Positions 8,996-16,563 of a DNA stretch of 44,585 bases are shown one piece after another. A program made the translations under genes and the position numbers. The notes beneath the pieces are model-generated. The model did no database searches, was not told the DNA's origin, and worked only from the letters and a program-made list of their open reading frames with translations. The DNA comes from Prevotella sp. UBA2739. Its GTDB lineage: Bacteria; Bacteroidota; Bacteroidia; Bacteroidales; Bacteroidaceae. Each line of letters begins with the position of its first letter. Position 1 is the first letter of the stretch. The stretch is taken from positions 20,639 through 65,223 of the forward strand of contig DEJV01000009.1 in NCBI GenBank assembly GCA_002353525.1, in the 5' to 3' direction.

Positions 8996-9029
8996 CAATT
9001 GACAATTGATAATTGAAAATTGATAATTA
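8995..9029. repeat. Heptamer array filling the SusD-metallohydrolase gap
   Basis: Five 7-bp units (ACAATTG, ACAATTG, ATAATTG, AAAATTG, ATAATTA) run from the A of the SusD stop codon TGA to the A of the next ATG. Unit type and phase at the start codon match the array at 7331. Confidence 0.9.
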
Positions 9030-10009
9030 TGAAAACAATCAAACAGATTCATACAAACATAGTGAGAGGGCTCTGCCTGTTGGTGGCTCCGCTTTTCCTC
9101 ACACCCATGCTGACGGCTTGCAACGATGACGACGAGATACAGAAAGAGAGCATCATCGTAGCCGACAAAGACGTGTCGAACACTCCCTTCGACGAATGGC
9201 TCAGAGTATATATCGTTGAGCCTTACAACCTGAAGATTGACTGGCGCTGGACATACAACGACGTGCGCTTGGGTTACTATACCGTACCCGCATCCTACGA
9301 ATCGGCAGTCATTCTGGCCCACGTACTGAAACATTGCTGTCTGGAAGCCTACGACGAGGTGGCCGGCATATCTTTCACCCGCAGCAACTTCCCTAAGCAG
9401 ATTGTGTTTGAAGGCACCTGGGAATATAACAACAACGGCACAAAGGTGCTCGGTACAGCCGAAGGTGGCAAGAAGATATGGCTGGCTGGCGTGAACCATA
9501 TCAAAGAGAACATTGCCCAGGGTGCCGGACAGCTGAACTCACAATACCTGAAGACCATGCACCATGAGTTCACTCATATTCTCAACCAGACATCTCCTTA
9601 CCAAGTAGCATTTAAGGAGCTCACCAAAACAACCTATGTTGCCGATTCATGGAGCAAAGAGCCATACAACGTAGATTATCGCAAGCGCGGCTACATCACC
9701 TCCTATGCCCAGCACAGTCCGGGCGAGGACTATGCCGAACTGTATTCGGTCTATGTGACCAGCTCGGCCGAGACATGGCAGGGCTATCTCGACGAGGCAG
9801 TCATCACCACCGTGAACGAAGCCGGAGCCAAGACCTACGACTACACTTATCAGAACATACTGAAAAAGAAGCTCGACCTGGTCCGTACTTACATGGAGAA
9901 GACATGGGGCATCGATATGGACCAGATGCGCGAGGTATTGGCCCGCCGTCTGAACGATGTGGTCAACGGCAACGTGGATCTTACCGACGTAACTGTCGTA
10001 AAAGAGTAA
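9029..10009 (+). CDS. Substrate-import-associated zinc metallohydrolase lipoprotein
   Basis: A 326-residue lipoprotein; the ATG at 9029 is preferred over an in-frame TTG at 9020 inside the repeat. The signal ends at LTAC followed by NDDDE. A zincin motif HEFTH (residues 179-183) lies in the context MHHEFTHILNQTSPY. GEDYAELYS, about 50 residues later, could supply the third zinc ligand. The match is to the family named for its occurrence in SusC/SusD operons with a HExxH motif. It probably hydrolyses peptide bonds in imported or surface-bound material. Activity has not to my knowledge been shown for the family, so the peptide substrate is inference. It is followed after 36 bases by a DUF4302 lipoprotein. 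Confidence 0.88.
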   Translation: MKTIKQIHTNIVRGLCLLVAPLFLTPMLTACNDDDEIQKESIIVADKDVSNTPFDEWLRVYIVEPYNLKIDWRWTYNDVRLGYYTVPASYESAVILAHVLKHCCLEAYDEVAGISFTRSNFPKQIVFEGTWEYNNNGTKVLGTAEGGKKIWLAGVNHIKENIAQGAGQLNSQYLKTMHHEFTHILNQTSPYQVAFKELTKTTYVADSWSKEPYNVDYRKRGYITSYAQHSPGEDYAELYSVYVTSSAETWQGYLDEAVITTVNEAGAKTYDYTYQNILKKKLDLVRTYMEKTWGIDMDQMREVLARRLNDVVNGNVDLTDVTVVKE

Positions 10010-10045
10010 CTAAGACTATCAACGTAACTAAGACACCAGAAGAAT

Positions 10046-11425
10046 ATGAAAAGACATAAGATTTATCCATACTTGCTACTGCTCATGGCAACATTGCTGA
10101 TGCAGGGATGCCTCAAAAACCAGGAAGACATATTCGACGAGAAGCCTACGGTGCGACTTGACAACTTCATTGAAGAGTTCCGCACCGTGCTCGAGAGCTC
10201 CGAGGGCGGATGGGTAATGGACTATTACCCACAGCCGGACCAGAGCATCGGCGGCATCGCCTATATCGTGAAGTTCAAGGACGGAGAGGTAACAGCCTGG
10301 TGGGAAAACAAACCCGGCAAGACAGCTACCAGCAACTACTCGCTGAGAAAGAACAGCGGTCCCATGTTGTCGTTCGACACATACAATGAGTTCCTGCACT
10401 ATTATGCCGAAGGCAAGAACTCGTCGGCTCTCTATCAGGGCTACAAGGGCGACTTTGAGTTCCGGCTGGACAGCATTGTGGGCCGCGACATTGTCTATAT
10501 GCACGGCAACCGCACGAACAACACGATTGTGTTGCGTCGTTTCAGCGGCGACCCTGACGAGTATTTTGCCATGGTTGCCAACAATGCCGACGAGATAATC
10601 GTCGACCATGTGGAGGCCGACTACAACCAAAACCACATCTTCGGACAGGTATTCCCCGCCAGCAAACGGATTGACTTCACGATTACCGACGCCAAAGGCA
10701 CCGCAAAAGAATACTCACGTGCCTACCTCTTCACCGACAAGGGACTGCGTCTCTACCGGCCAGTCAATGTGGGTGGGAAGCCCATGCAGGACTTCAAGCT
10801 TACCACAACTGAAGGCGGAAGACAGGAACTAGAGTGCCTAGACAGCAACCTGTCCGACCTGATACTGTCGGTAGTAGTGCCCGAGGGTTATTGCTTCTAC
10901 GACGAGTTTGCCGGCACATACGATCTGCTGCACTACGAAATAGAACTGAACGAGCCCTATCACACCACCGTAAAGCTGGTGCCCAACGGTGATGGAAAGA
11001 CCTACTCGCTGACAGGACTCTGCGCCGAGGAAGGCAAATGGGCTCCACAGCTGAAATATCTGAAGGCCAACGGCACACTGCTGTGGCTCGGTCAAAGCAT
11101 TGGCACGACCACCGAGGGATGGGAGATATGGATTGCACCCTATACAAAGAAACGTATGAATCCGTTTACAGGTACTGTCTATAAGGACGAGACCATTGGC
11201 ATGGAGCTGAGAAAAGCCTCCGACAACGAGAAGTTTACGCTCAACTTCAGCAGCTACGACCCCAAGGGGACCAACAACGTGACCAGTTTCCGCATGCGCT
11301 ATTACTCAGGATCGACCAACAAGGGTAACCCATCGGAAGACCTGTGGATGAAATACACCAAAGCGGATGGCAATGAGTACACAGACTACAGCCTCTATTA
11401 TCCTGAATCAATGACTAAGCAATGA
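10046..11425 (+). CDS. DUF4302-family lipoprotein
   Basis: A 459-residue lipoprotein with signal and lipobox YLLLLMATLLMQGC. The segment ending EEFRTVLESSEGGWVMDYYP, early in the mature protein, is the recognisable start of DUF4302, a family found mainly in Bacteroidetes Sus-like operons beside the zinc metallohydrolase. The rest is β-rich with no catalytic motif that I recognise. It is most likely a surface-exposed accessory binding protein. AGAAGAA lies just upstream of the ATG. The gene overlaps the next frame by ATGA (11422-11425), so the two may be translationally coupled. Confidence 0.82.
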   Translation: MKRHKIYPYLLLLMATLLMQGCLKNQEDIFDEKPTVRLDNFIEEFRTVLESSEGGWVMDYYPQPDQSIGGIAYIVKFKDGEVTAWWENKPGKTATSNYSLRKNSGPMLSFDTYNEFLHYYAEGKNSSALYQGYKGDFEFRLDSIVGRDIVYMHGNRTNNTIVLRRFSGDPDEYFAMVANNADEIIVDHVEADYNQNHIFGQVFPASKRIDFTITDAKGTAKEYSRAYLFTDKGLRLYRPVNVGGKPMQDFKLTTTEGGRQELECLDSNLSDLILSVVVPEGYCFYDEFAGTYDLLHYEIELNEPYHTTVKLVPNGDGKTYSLTGLCAEEGKWAPQLKYLKANGTLLWLGQSIGTTTEGWEIWIAPYTKKRMNPFTGTVYKDETIGMELRKASDNEKFTLNFSSYDPKGTNNVTSFRMRYYSGSTNKGNPSEDLWMKYTKADGNEYTDYSLYYPESMTKQ

Positions 11426-11439
11426 AAGGAATCCGACTT

Positions 11440-12780
11440 ATGAAGAAAACAGCATTTTATATCATTCTGCTTGCACTGACAGGCATGATGACCAGCCTCT
11501 GCTCATGCAGCAACGACAACGATGTGGATTATACGCCCAAAGAAACGCTGAAACTGCAAAACTACGACCTGCTGTTCGACTGCTATGCCTCGCAAGGCTC
11601 TGTCAGCGTACAGGCCAGCGGACCCGTCACGGCAGTGGCAGAACAACCGTGGTGCACGGCAACCGTCAGCGGAAACACCGTCAATGTGAGCGTCACCGAC
11701 AACAACTCGGCTGAGGGTCGTTCCTGCAAAATCACCATCAAAGCCGACGGCAAGGACGTTGTGGCCATTGCCCAGCAAAAGGGACTGGTGTTTGTGGCCA
11801 ACAACGGAGACATTTACGAAGTCAATGCCGCCGCCGAAGATCATGTCATCGACATTGCATACAGCGGCAACAAAGACATGAGCGTGGAGCCTTCGGACGT
11901 TGACTGGGCTGAGTTTTACATGAAAGACGGCAAGCTGCATGCCAAACTCAAGCTCAATAGTGACAAAAACATGCGTCAGACAGAGGCAAAGATAAAGGCA
12001 GGCGACGCAACATCCAAGATTACCATCCGTCAGGGTGGCCTCTTCTTCATCGTCAACGATGGAAAAGACTTCATTGTCAACGATGATGCTGTATCAACCA
12101 ATCTGTCGGTAGAGACTCCGCAAGGCATCACCTATACCGTTGCACCTTCGACAGCCGACTGGGCTAAATTTAGCATCGTTGACGGCAAACTGCATGTCGA
12201 TCTGTCCGAGAACACAAGCGGCAAACCACGCCAGACAGAGGCCATTATTACCTACGCTGGCGAGCTGACCACCAAGTTCAGCATACAGCAAGCCGACTTC
12301 GACAAAGACATTCTTGGCACCTACACGCTGCAATATGGCAGTGGAAGCACACGAACCGTGAAGATGGAGCGAGGAGAGGAAGGCCAGTTCTTGTGGCGAT
12401 TCCTCGACGGAGGCATTGGTGATCTGGGCACAACCATACCCGTTTACATTGACCAATCGACCAATACCATGACCGTTTATTCCAATGTAGATCTGAATGC
12501 CACCTACGAGAAAAACGGGATAACTTATAAACTGACCACACGCATTCTCTATCAGAACAGCGCCGGATCGCTTTATTCAAAAAACTCCGACAAGCTGGCC
12601 ATGATTGGCACATTGGATGTCGATAAGGATGGAAAGTGCACGTGGAGCTTCGTTGTCAACGACCAAGTGACCAGTACTTATAAGCTTTACGGTCTGCGCA
12701 TAGGCTACGGAACCGGAGGCTACACTGGATGGGTGGGCAGCTACACCACTTTCGCTAACCCTGTACTCGTGAAAGAATAA
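11440..12780 (+). CDS. BACON-domain lipoprotein
   Basis: A 446-residue lipoprotein. The start at 11440 gives MKKTAFYIILLALTGMMTSL followed by a CSC lipobox, with AAAGGA eight bases upstream; an ATG at 11422 overlapping the previous stop codon is the alternative. Three immunoglobulin-like repeats of BACON type follow (about residues 35-120, 120-200 and 200-285), each ending in KITIKADGKD / KITIRQGG / KFSIQQAD-like strands. A unique C-terminal domain of about 150 residues ends LYGLRIGYGTGGY...PVLVKE. BACON domains occur in secreted and surface proteins of Bacteroidetes and are thought to bind carbohydrate or mucin, or to act as spacers. It is the last intact gene of the Sus-like operon; a fragment resembling its C-terminus follows. 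Confidence 0.85.
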   Translation: MKKTAFYIILLALTGMMTSLCSCSNDNDVDYTPKETLKLQNYDLLFDCYASQGSVSVQASGPVTAVAEQPWCTATVSGNTVNVSVTDNNSAEGRSCKITIKADGKDVVAIAQQKGLVFVANNGDIYEVNAAAEDHVIDIAYSGNKDMSVEPSDVDWAEFYMKDGKLHAKLKLNSDKNMRQTEAKIKAGDATSKITIRQGGLFFIVNDGKDFIVNDDAVSTNLSVETPQGITYTVAPSTADWAKFSIVDGKLHVDLSENTSGKPRQTEAIITYAGELTTKFSIQQADFDKDILGTYTLQYGSGSTRTVKMERGEEGQFLWRFLDGGIGDLGTTIPVYIDQSTNTMTVYSNVDLNATYEKNGITYKLTTRILYQNSAGSLYSKNSDKLAMIGTLDVDKDGKCTWSFVVNDQVTSTYKLYGLRIGYGTGGYTGWVGSYTTFANPVLVKE

Positions 12781-12814
12781 AGGCTCAAAAGCAGTCTGAT
12801 TCATCACATCTTGC

Positions 12815-12944
12815 AACTTTCGACTTAAGTCGGAAGATCTTTTGACTACAGTCGGAAGACCTTTTGACTTAAGTCGGAAGATGCCAATGATGCTTAATTG
12901 AGTTGGGAAAGGTGCTGAAATGAGTTGAAAAATATGCTGAATCA
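12815..12944. repeat. 22-bp palindromic tandem array
   Basis: Three clear units with a 22-bp period carry CGACTTAAGTCG (12821), TGACTACAGTCG (12843) and TGACTTAAGTCG (12865), each followed by GAAGA. The palindrome survives in the second copy as GACT/AGTC. The 22-bp spacing persists weakly to about 12944 (the paired GAGTTGGGAAAGG and GAGTTGAAAAATA segments). The array separates the intact BACON lipoprotein from the broken one. Confidence 0.75.
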
Positions 12945-13359
12945 CTATGCCCAAGTTTCTGTCATGATTTTTAGTCACCCCCTATTTGAACAGGGTGACA
13001 TACCGGTGGATATTTCCGGTGAGGTACTTGAGAATGCCAGCATGAAGTTTACCAATCTCGACTTCGTAGGCAAGTGGGTAACATCCAGCGTGAACACCGA
13101 CCAGGGCATTGTACTGCTCATGTATACCAACGGCTCGTCGGTTTATCGTACCAGCAATGTGGAGACGGTATCGCTCAATGGCGTGTCAACCTTCGATGAG
13201 TCTACAGGTGCCGTCACATGGGAACTCACTGGTGTTGCGCCTTCGGGCTATAGCTTCTATGCGCTGCGCGTGGCTAACACCACTGCAGGCACATACGCTA
13301 CCATTACCAGTACAAACATCTCTGCCTTCAACTATCCCGCAAGATTGGTGAAGAAGTAA
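12925..13359 (+). pseudogene. C-terminal relic of a BACON-type operon lipoprotein
   Basis: The open frame has no signal peptide and no BACON repeats. From about 13000 (IPVDISGEVLENASMKF) it can be aligned by eye with the C-terminal domain of the preceding lipoprotein: IPVYIDQ/IPVDISG, CTWSFV/VTWELT, STYKLYGLRI/SGYSFYALRV, PVLVKE/PARLVKK. The first 25 codons look like chance extension. The simplest reading is a second, partly duplicated lipoprotein gene whose 5' part was lost, perhaps by recombination at the 22-bp repeats just upstream. A short real gene with an undetected start cannot be ruled out. Confidence 0.6.
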
Positions 13360-13392
13360 AAACTCTCTCTCTCAATATTATGATTCAAAGGA

Positions 13393-13424
13393 AGAGCCGT
13401 TGTCCATCGAGGGGCAACGGCTCT
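13393..13424 (+). terminator. Terminator of the Sus-like operon
   Basis: A perfect 10-bp stem AGAGCCGTTG/CAACGGCTCT with a 12-base loop, followed by GTTTTGTG. It lies between the lipoprotein relic (plus) and the 3' end of kbl (minus) and may serve both strands. Confidence 0.7.
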
Positions 13425-13455
13425 GTTTTGTGTATCTTTCGTATTCCAGACAGGC

Positions 13456-14643
13456 TTATTTCAGCACACCGAGTTCCTTACCAACTTTAATGAAAGCGGC
13501 AATACACTTGTCAAGCTGTGCGCGGGTGTGTCCGGCAGAAATCTGCACACGGATGCGGGCCTGCTCTTTCGGAACTACTGGATAGTAGAAGCCTGTCACG
13601 TAGATGCCTTCTTCCTGCATCTTGGCAGCATAGACCTGCGAGAGCTTGGCATCGTACAGCATCACGGCACAGATGGCACTCTGTGTGGGCTTGATGTCGA
13701 AGCCGGCAGCCATCATCTTGTCGCGGAAGTAGTTGACGTTCTCTACCAGGCGGTCGTGAATCTCGTTGCTCTCTTTGAGCATCTTGAACACTTCGAGCGA
13801 GGCACCGATGATGCCAGGAGCCAGTGAGTTGGAGAAGAGATAGGGACGTGAGCGCTGGCGCAGCAGCTCGATAATCTCCTTGCGACCTGTGGTGAATCCA
13901 CCCAAAGCACCACCAAACGACTTGCCCAACGTGCCTGTATAGATATCCACACGACCATAGGTATTGAAGAACTCGCTCACACCGTGTCCGGTAGCACCTA
14001 CGACACCTGCTGAGTGACTCTCGTCGACCATTACCAGTGCATCGTATTTCTCAGCGAGGTCGCAAATCTTGTCCATCGGGGCCACATTACCATCCATCGA
14101 GAACACACCGTCGGTGACGATGATGCGGAAACGCTGGGCCTGAGCTTCTTGCAGGCATTTCTCCAACTCTTCCATGTTGGCATTGGCATAGCGATAGCGC
14201 TTAGCCTTGCAGAGACGCACACCGTCGATGATAGAAGCGTGGTTGAGGGCATCGGAGATAATGGCATCTTCCTCGGTGAAAAGGGGCTCGAATACACCGC
14301 CATTGGCATCGAAACATGCTGCATAGAGAATGGTATCCTCGGTCTTGAAATAGTCGGAAATGGCAGCCTCAAGTTCCTTGTGGATGTCCTGTGTGCCACA
14401 GATGAAACGTACCGACGACATGCCGTAGCCGCGGCGGTCCATCATCTTCTTGGCACCCTCGATAAGACGGGGATGATCCGACAGACCCAGATAGTTGTTG
14501 GCACAAAAGTTCAGCACTTCCTGTCCTTTCACCTGAATGGCAGCTCTTTGCGGGCTTTCGATGAGACGCTCTTCCTTGTAAAGTCCTGCTTCACGAATCT
14601 CAGCGAGTGTCTGGCTGAGGTGTTCTTTCATTTTTCCGTACAT
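13456..14643 (-). CDS. kbl: Glycine C-acetyltransferase (2-amino-3-ketobutyrate CoA ligase)
   Basis: A 395-residue PLP enzyme of the α-oxoamine synthase family, normal length for Kbl. It splits 2-amino-3-ketobutyrate with CoA into glycine and acetyl-CoA in the cytoplasm. Visible signatures are NFCANNYLGLSDHPRLIEGA (about 45-64), the PLP-contacting VDESHSAGVVG (206-216) and the Schiff-base lysine in TGTLGKSFGG (K241). Its start region, MYGKMKEHLSQTLAEIREAG, resembles E. coli Kbl. It is divergent from tdh, whose product makes its substrate, across a 195-bp gap holding both promoters. Confidence 0.96.
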   Translation of the reverse strand: MYGKMKEHLSQTLAEIREAGLYKEERLIESPQRAAIQVKGQEVLNFCANNYLGLSDHPRLIEGAKKMMDRRGYGMSSVRFICGTQDIHKELEAAISDYFKTEDTILYAACFDANGGVFEPLFTEEDAIISDALNHASIIDGVRLCKAKRYRYANANMEELEKCLQEAQAQRFRIIVTDGVFSMDGNVAPMDKICDLAEKYDALVMVDESHSAGVVGATGHGVSEFFNTYGRVDIYTGTLGKSFGGALGGFTTGRKEIIELLRQRSRPYLFSNSLAPGIIGASLEVFKMLKESNEIHDRLVENVNYFRDKMMAAGFDIKPTQSAICAVMLYDAKLSQVYAAKMQEEGIYVTGFYYPVVPKEQARIRVQISAGHTRAQLDKCIAAFIKVGKELGVLK

Positions 14644-14678
14644 AACTAAATAGTTTTAAGATTAGGTTTTCTGAAGTG

Positions 14679-14802
14679 CAAAGTAAAGGATATTTTTCGA
14701 CATAATGTAAAGCGCCGTGTTATTTTTTCTTAAAAACCAGTGGTAGCAGTGAACATTTTGACAGGGAAACGCGTTATAATCGGTAGAAACAACCTATCTT
14801 TG
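14679..14802. promoter_or_regulatory. Divergent promoter region of kbl and tdh
   Basis: TATCTTTG (14795-14802, plus strand) is a good -7 box for tdh, about 35 bases before its ATG. For kbl, TTACTTTG on the minus strand (14686-14679) is a one-mismatch -7 box. No strong -33 TTTG is visible for either. Confidence 0.5.
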
Positions 14803-14838
14803 CAGCGGAAAAAATCAACTTAATCTATCAATAATAGT

Positions 14839-15798
14839 ATGAAAAATATTCTGGTGATTGGTTCTACAGGACAAATTGGTTCTGAACTGACACGTGAACT
14901 CAGAAGACTGTATGGTAACGAACATGTAGTGGCCGGTTATATTACCGGTGCTGAGCCTAAGGGTGAACTGAAAGACGGCGGTCCGTCGGCACTGGCTGAT
15001 GTCACCGACGGTGCAGGCATTGCCGAGGTGGTGAAGAAGTACAACATCGACACAATCTACAACCTGGCCGCACTGCTGTCGGTCGTGGCCGAGTCGAAGC
15101 CCAAACTGGCTTGGAAGATTGGCATTGACGGATTGTGGAACATTCTGGAGGTGGCCCGCGAGAACAACTGTGCCGTATTCACGCCGAGCAGCATTGGATC
15201 GTTTGGCAAGCACACGCCCCACAAAGGCACTCCGCAGGACACTATCCAGCGCCCACAGACCATGTATGGCATCACCAAGGTGACCACCGAGATGTTGAGC
15301 GACTACTACCAGCGCAAATATGGCGTTGACACACGTGCCGTACGCTTCCCAGGCATCATCTCTTACGTCACTCCTCCAGGCGGTGGCACTACCGACTATG
15401 CCGTAGACATCTACTACAGTGCCGTGCGTGGTGAGAAGTTCGTATGCCCCATCGCTGAGGGCACGTTGATGGACATGATGTATATGCCCGATGCCCTGAA
15501 GGCAGCCATCACCATCATGGAGGCCGACCCCAAGCGTCTGGTTCACCACAACGCTTTCAACGTGACGGCCATGAGCTTTGCTCCTGAGACCATCTATGCT
15601 GAAATCAAGAAGCATAAGCCCGAGTTCGAGATGGTCTACGATGTGGACCCGCTGAAGCAGAGCATTGCCGACAGCTGGCCCGACAAGATGGATGACACCT
15701 GCGCCCGTCGTGAGTGGGGATGGATGCCCGACTACGACCTGAAGCGCATGACCATCGACATGCTGAAGAATCTTGAGATTAAGTTGCTCAACAAATAA
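14839..15798 (+). CDS. tdh: L-threonine 3-dehydrogenase, NAD-dependent epimerase type
   Basis: A 319-residue extended short-chain dehydrogenase. The Rossmann motif GSTGQIGSE (8-16), the active-site serine region PSSIGSFGK (117-124) and YxxxK (Y143, K147 in MYGITK) are all present. PGIISYVTPPGGGTTDYAVD matches the NAD-dependent threonine dehydrogenases related to UDP-galactose epimerase, which replace the zinc-dependent Tdh of enterobacteria. It oxidises threonine to 2-amino-3-ketobutyrate, the substrate of the divergently encoded Kbl. The 3' end forms half of a terminator stem shared with the convergent gene. Confidence 0.93.
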   Translation: MKNILVIGSTGQIGSELTRELRRLYGNEHVVAGYITGAEPKGELKDGGPSALADVTDGAGIAEVVKKYNIDTIYNLAALLSVVAESKPKLAWKIGIDGLWNILEVARENNCAVFTPSSIGSFGKHTPHKGTPQDTIQRPQTMYGITKVTTEMLSDYYQRKYGVDTRAVRFPGIISYVTPPGGGTTDYAVDIYYSAVRGEKFVCPIAEGTLMDMMYMPDALKAAITIMEADPKRLVHHNAFNVTAMSFAPETIYAEIKKHKPEFEMVYDVDPLKQSIADSWPDKMDDTCARREWGWMPDYDLKRMTIDMLKNLEIKLLNK

Positions 15799-15813
15799 GC
15801 TGAGCAACTTAAT
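15778..15813. terminator. Bidirectional terminator overlapping both convergent gene ends
   Basis: ATTAAGTTGCTCA (15778-15790) is perfectly complementary to TGAGCAACTTAAT (15801-15813), a 13-bp stem with a 10-base loop. The left arm encodes the last residues of tdh, and the right arm contains the stop codon of the minus-strand NigD-like gene. The two stop codons are only 10 bases apart. Confidence 0.75.
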
Positions 15814-16531
15814 AGATAAAGGTCTTGACCACTGGGCCGTCGTATGTATTGACGGTGACCGACAACGTATCGCCCGTACCTAACTGGTACGGGTGTTTTT
15901 GTAGGGGGATGCTGACGTAGCCACGGCTGCTATAATACTGGGGCACGCCATTCTGGTCGTGATAAAGGCGTAATTGCAGATGACGGTGGCCATTGTCGTG
16001 CACCAACAGCGTATCGCATAACATGCCCAGTACTTGCCGCTCGTCTTTGCCTTCCTCTGTACCTGTCATCAAACGAATGCCCAGATTGGCATAACGGCGG
16101 TTGCGGCTAAGCCAGCTGCTCTCCACCCCTACGGGGTCGGTCTTCATCTCCTTGAGTTTCCAGACGGGGTAAATGGCCGGTACAGACACCGATACCATGG
16201 ACACCACATCGGCCTTACCTTCCACCTTATTATAATATACGAGCGCGCGATAGGTGCTGTCGGCCGTCGCAGCCCACTTATAGGCTTTCGGCTCGGCAAT
16301 TGTGAGCGAGTCACCATCGTCGGTCATCAGACCATAGAACTGGGCATTTGCGTTGGTATGCACTTCGGCAAAGTCGGCACGCACATTAGAATACTTTCCA
16401 TCGCCCGACTCATAACTCTCAGCCTCGCATGACAGTAAAAAAGCCAGAAGGCACAATGGCAAAAGCGCCAAAAGTGATTGCCAGCCTCTCCCTGTCTTCC
16501 GACCCATATCACATATCTTATTTTTTCTCAT
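15809..16531 (-). CDS. NigD-like lipoprotein
   Basis: A 240-residue lipoprotein with signal and lipobox LLALLPLCLLAFLLSC. An N-terminal OB-like β-domain (about 50-130, TDDGDSLTIAEPKAYKWAA) and a C-terminal β-domain (about 150-240, LQLRLYHDQNGVPQYYSSRG) match the two-part NigD-like family of Bacteroidetes. The name comes from a bacteriocin operon, but most members have no known role. It is last in the PASTA-rluD-ddl-acyltransferase run, 32 bases after the acyltransferase. MGRKTGRG (start 16507) is an alternative start. Confidence 0.75.
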   Translation of the reverse strand: MRKNKICDMGRKTGRGWQSLLALLPLCLLAFLLSCEAESYESGDGKYSNVRADFAEVHTNANAQFYGLMTDDGDSLTIAEPKAYKWAATADSTYRALVYYNKVEGKADVVSMVSVSVPAIYPVWKLKEMKTDPVGVESSWLSRNRRYANLGIRLMTGTEEGKDERQVLGMLCDTLLVHDNGHRHLQLRLYHDQNGVPQYYSSRGYVSIPLQKHPYQLGTGDTLSVTVNTYDGPVVKTFIY

Positions 16532-16563
16532 GGTCTGCTTGGTTTTACCTTTTCTTCTCTATT

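Noticed and set aside
14758..14780. σ70-like TTGACA and TATAAT before tdh
   Set aside because: The spacing is only about 11 bases, and this phylum uses the TTTG/TAnnTTTG promoter. A TATCTTTG box lies nearer the gene.
14815..15807. 330-codon minus-strand frame opposite tdh
   Set aside because: It is a shadow of tdh, which has complete dehydrogenase motifs and a proper promoter.
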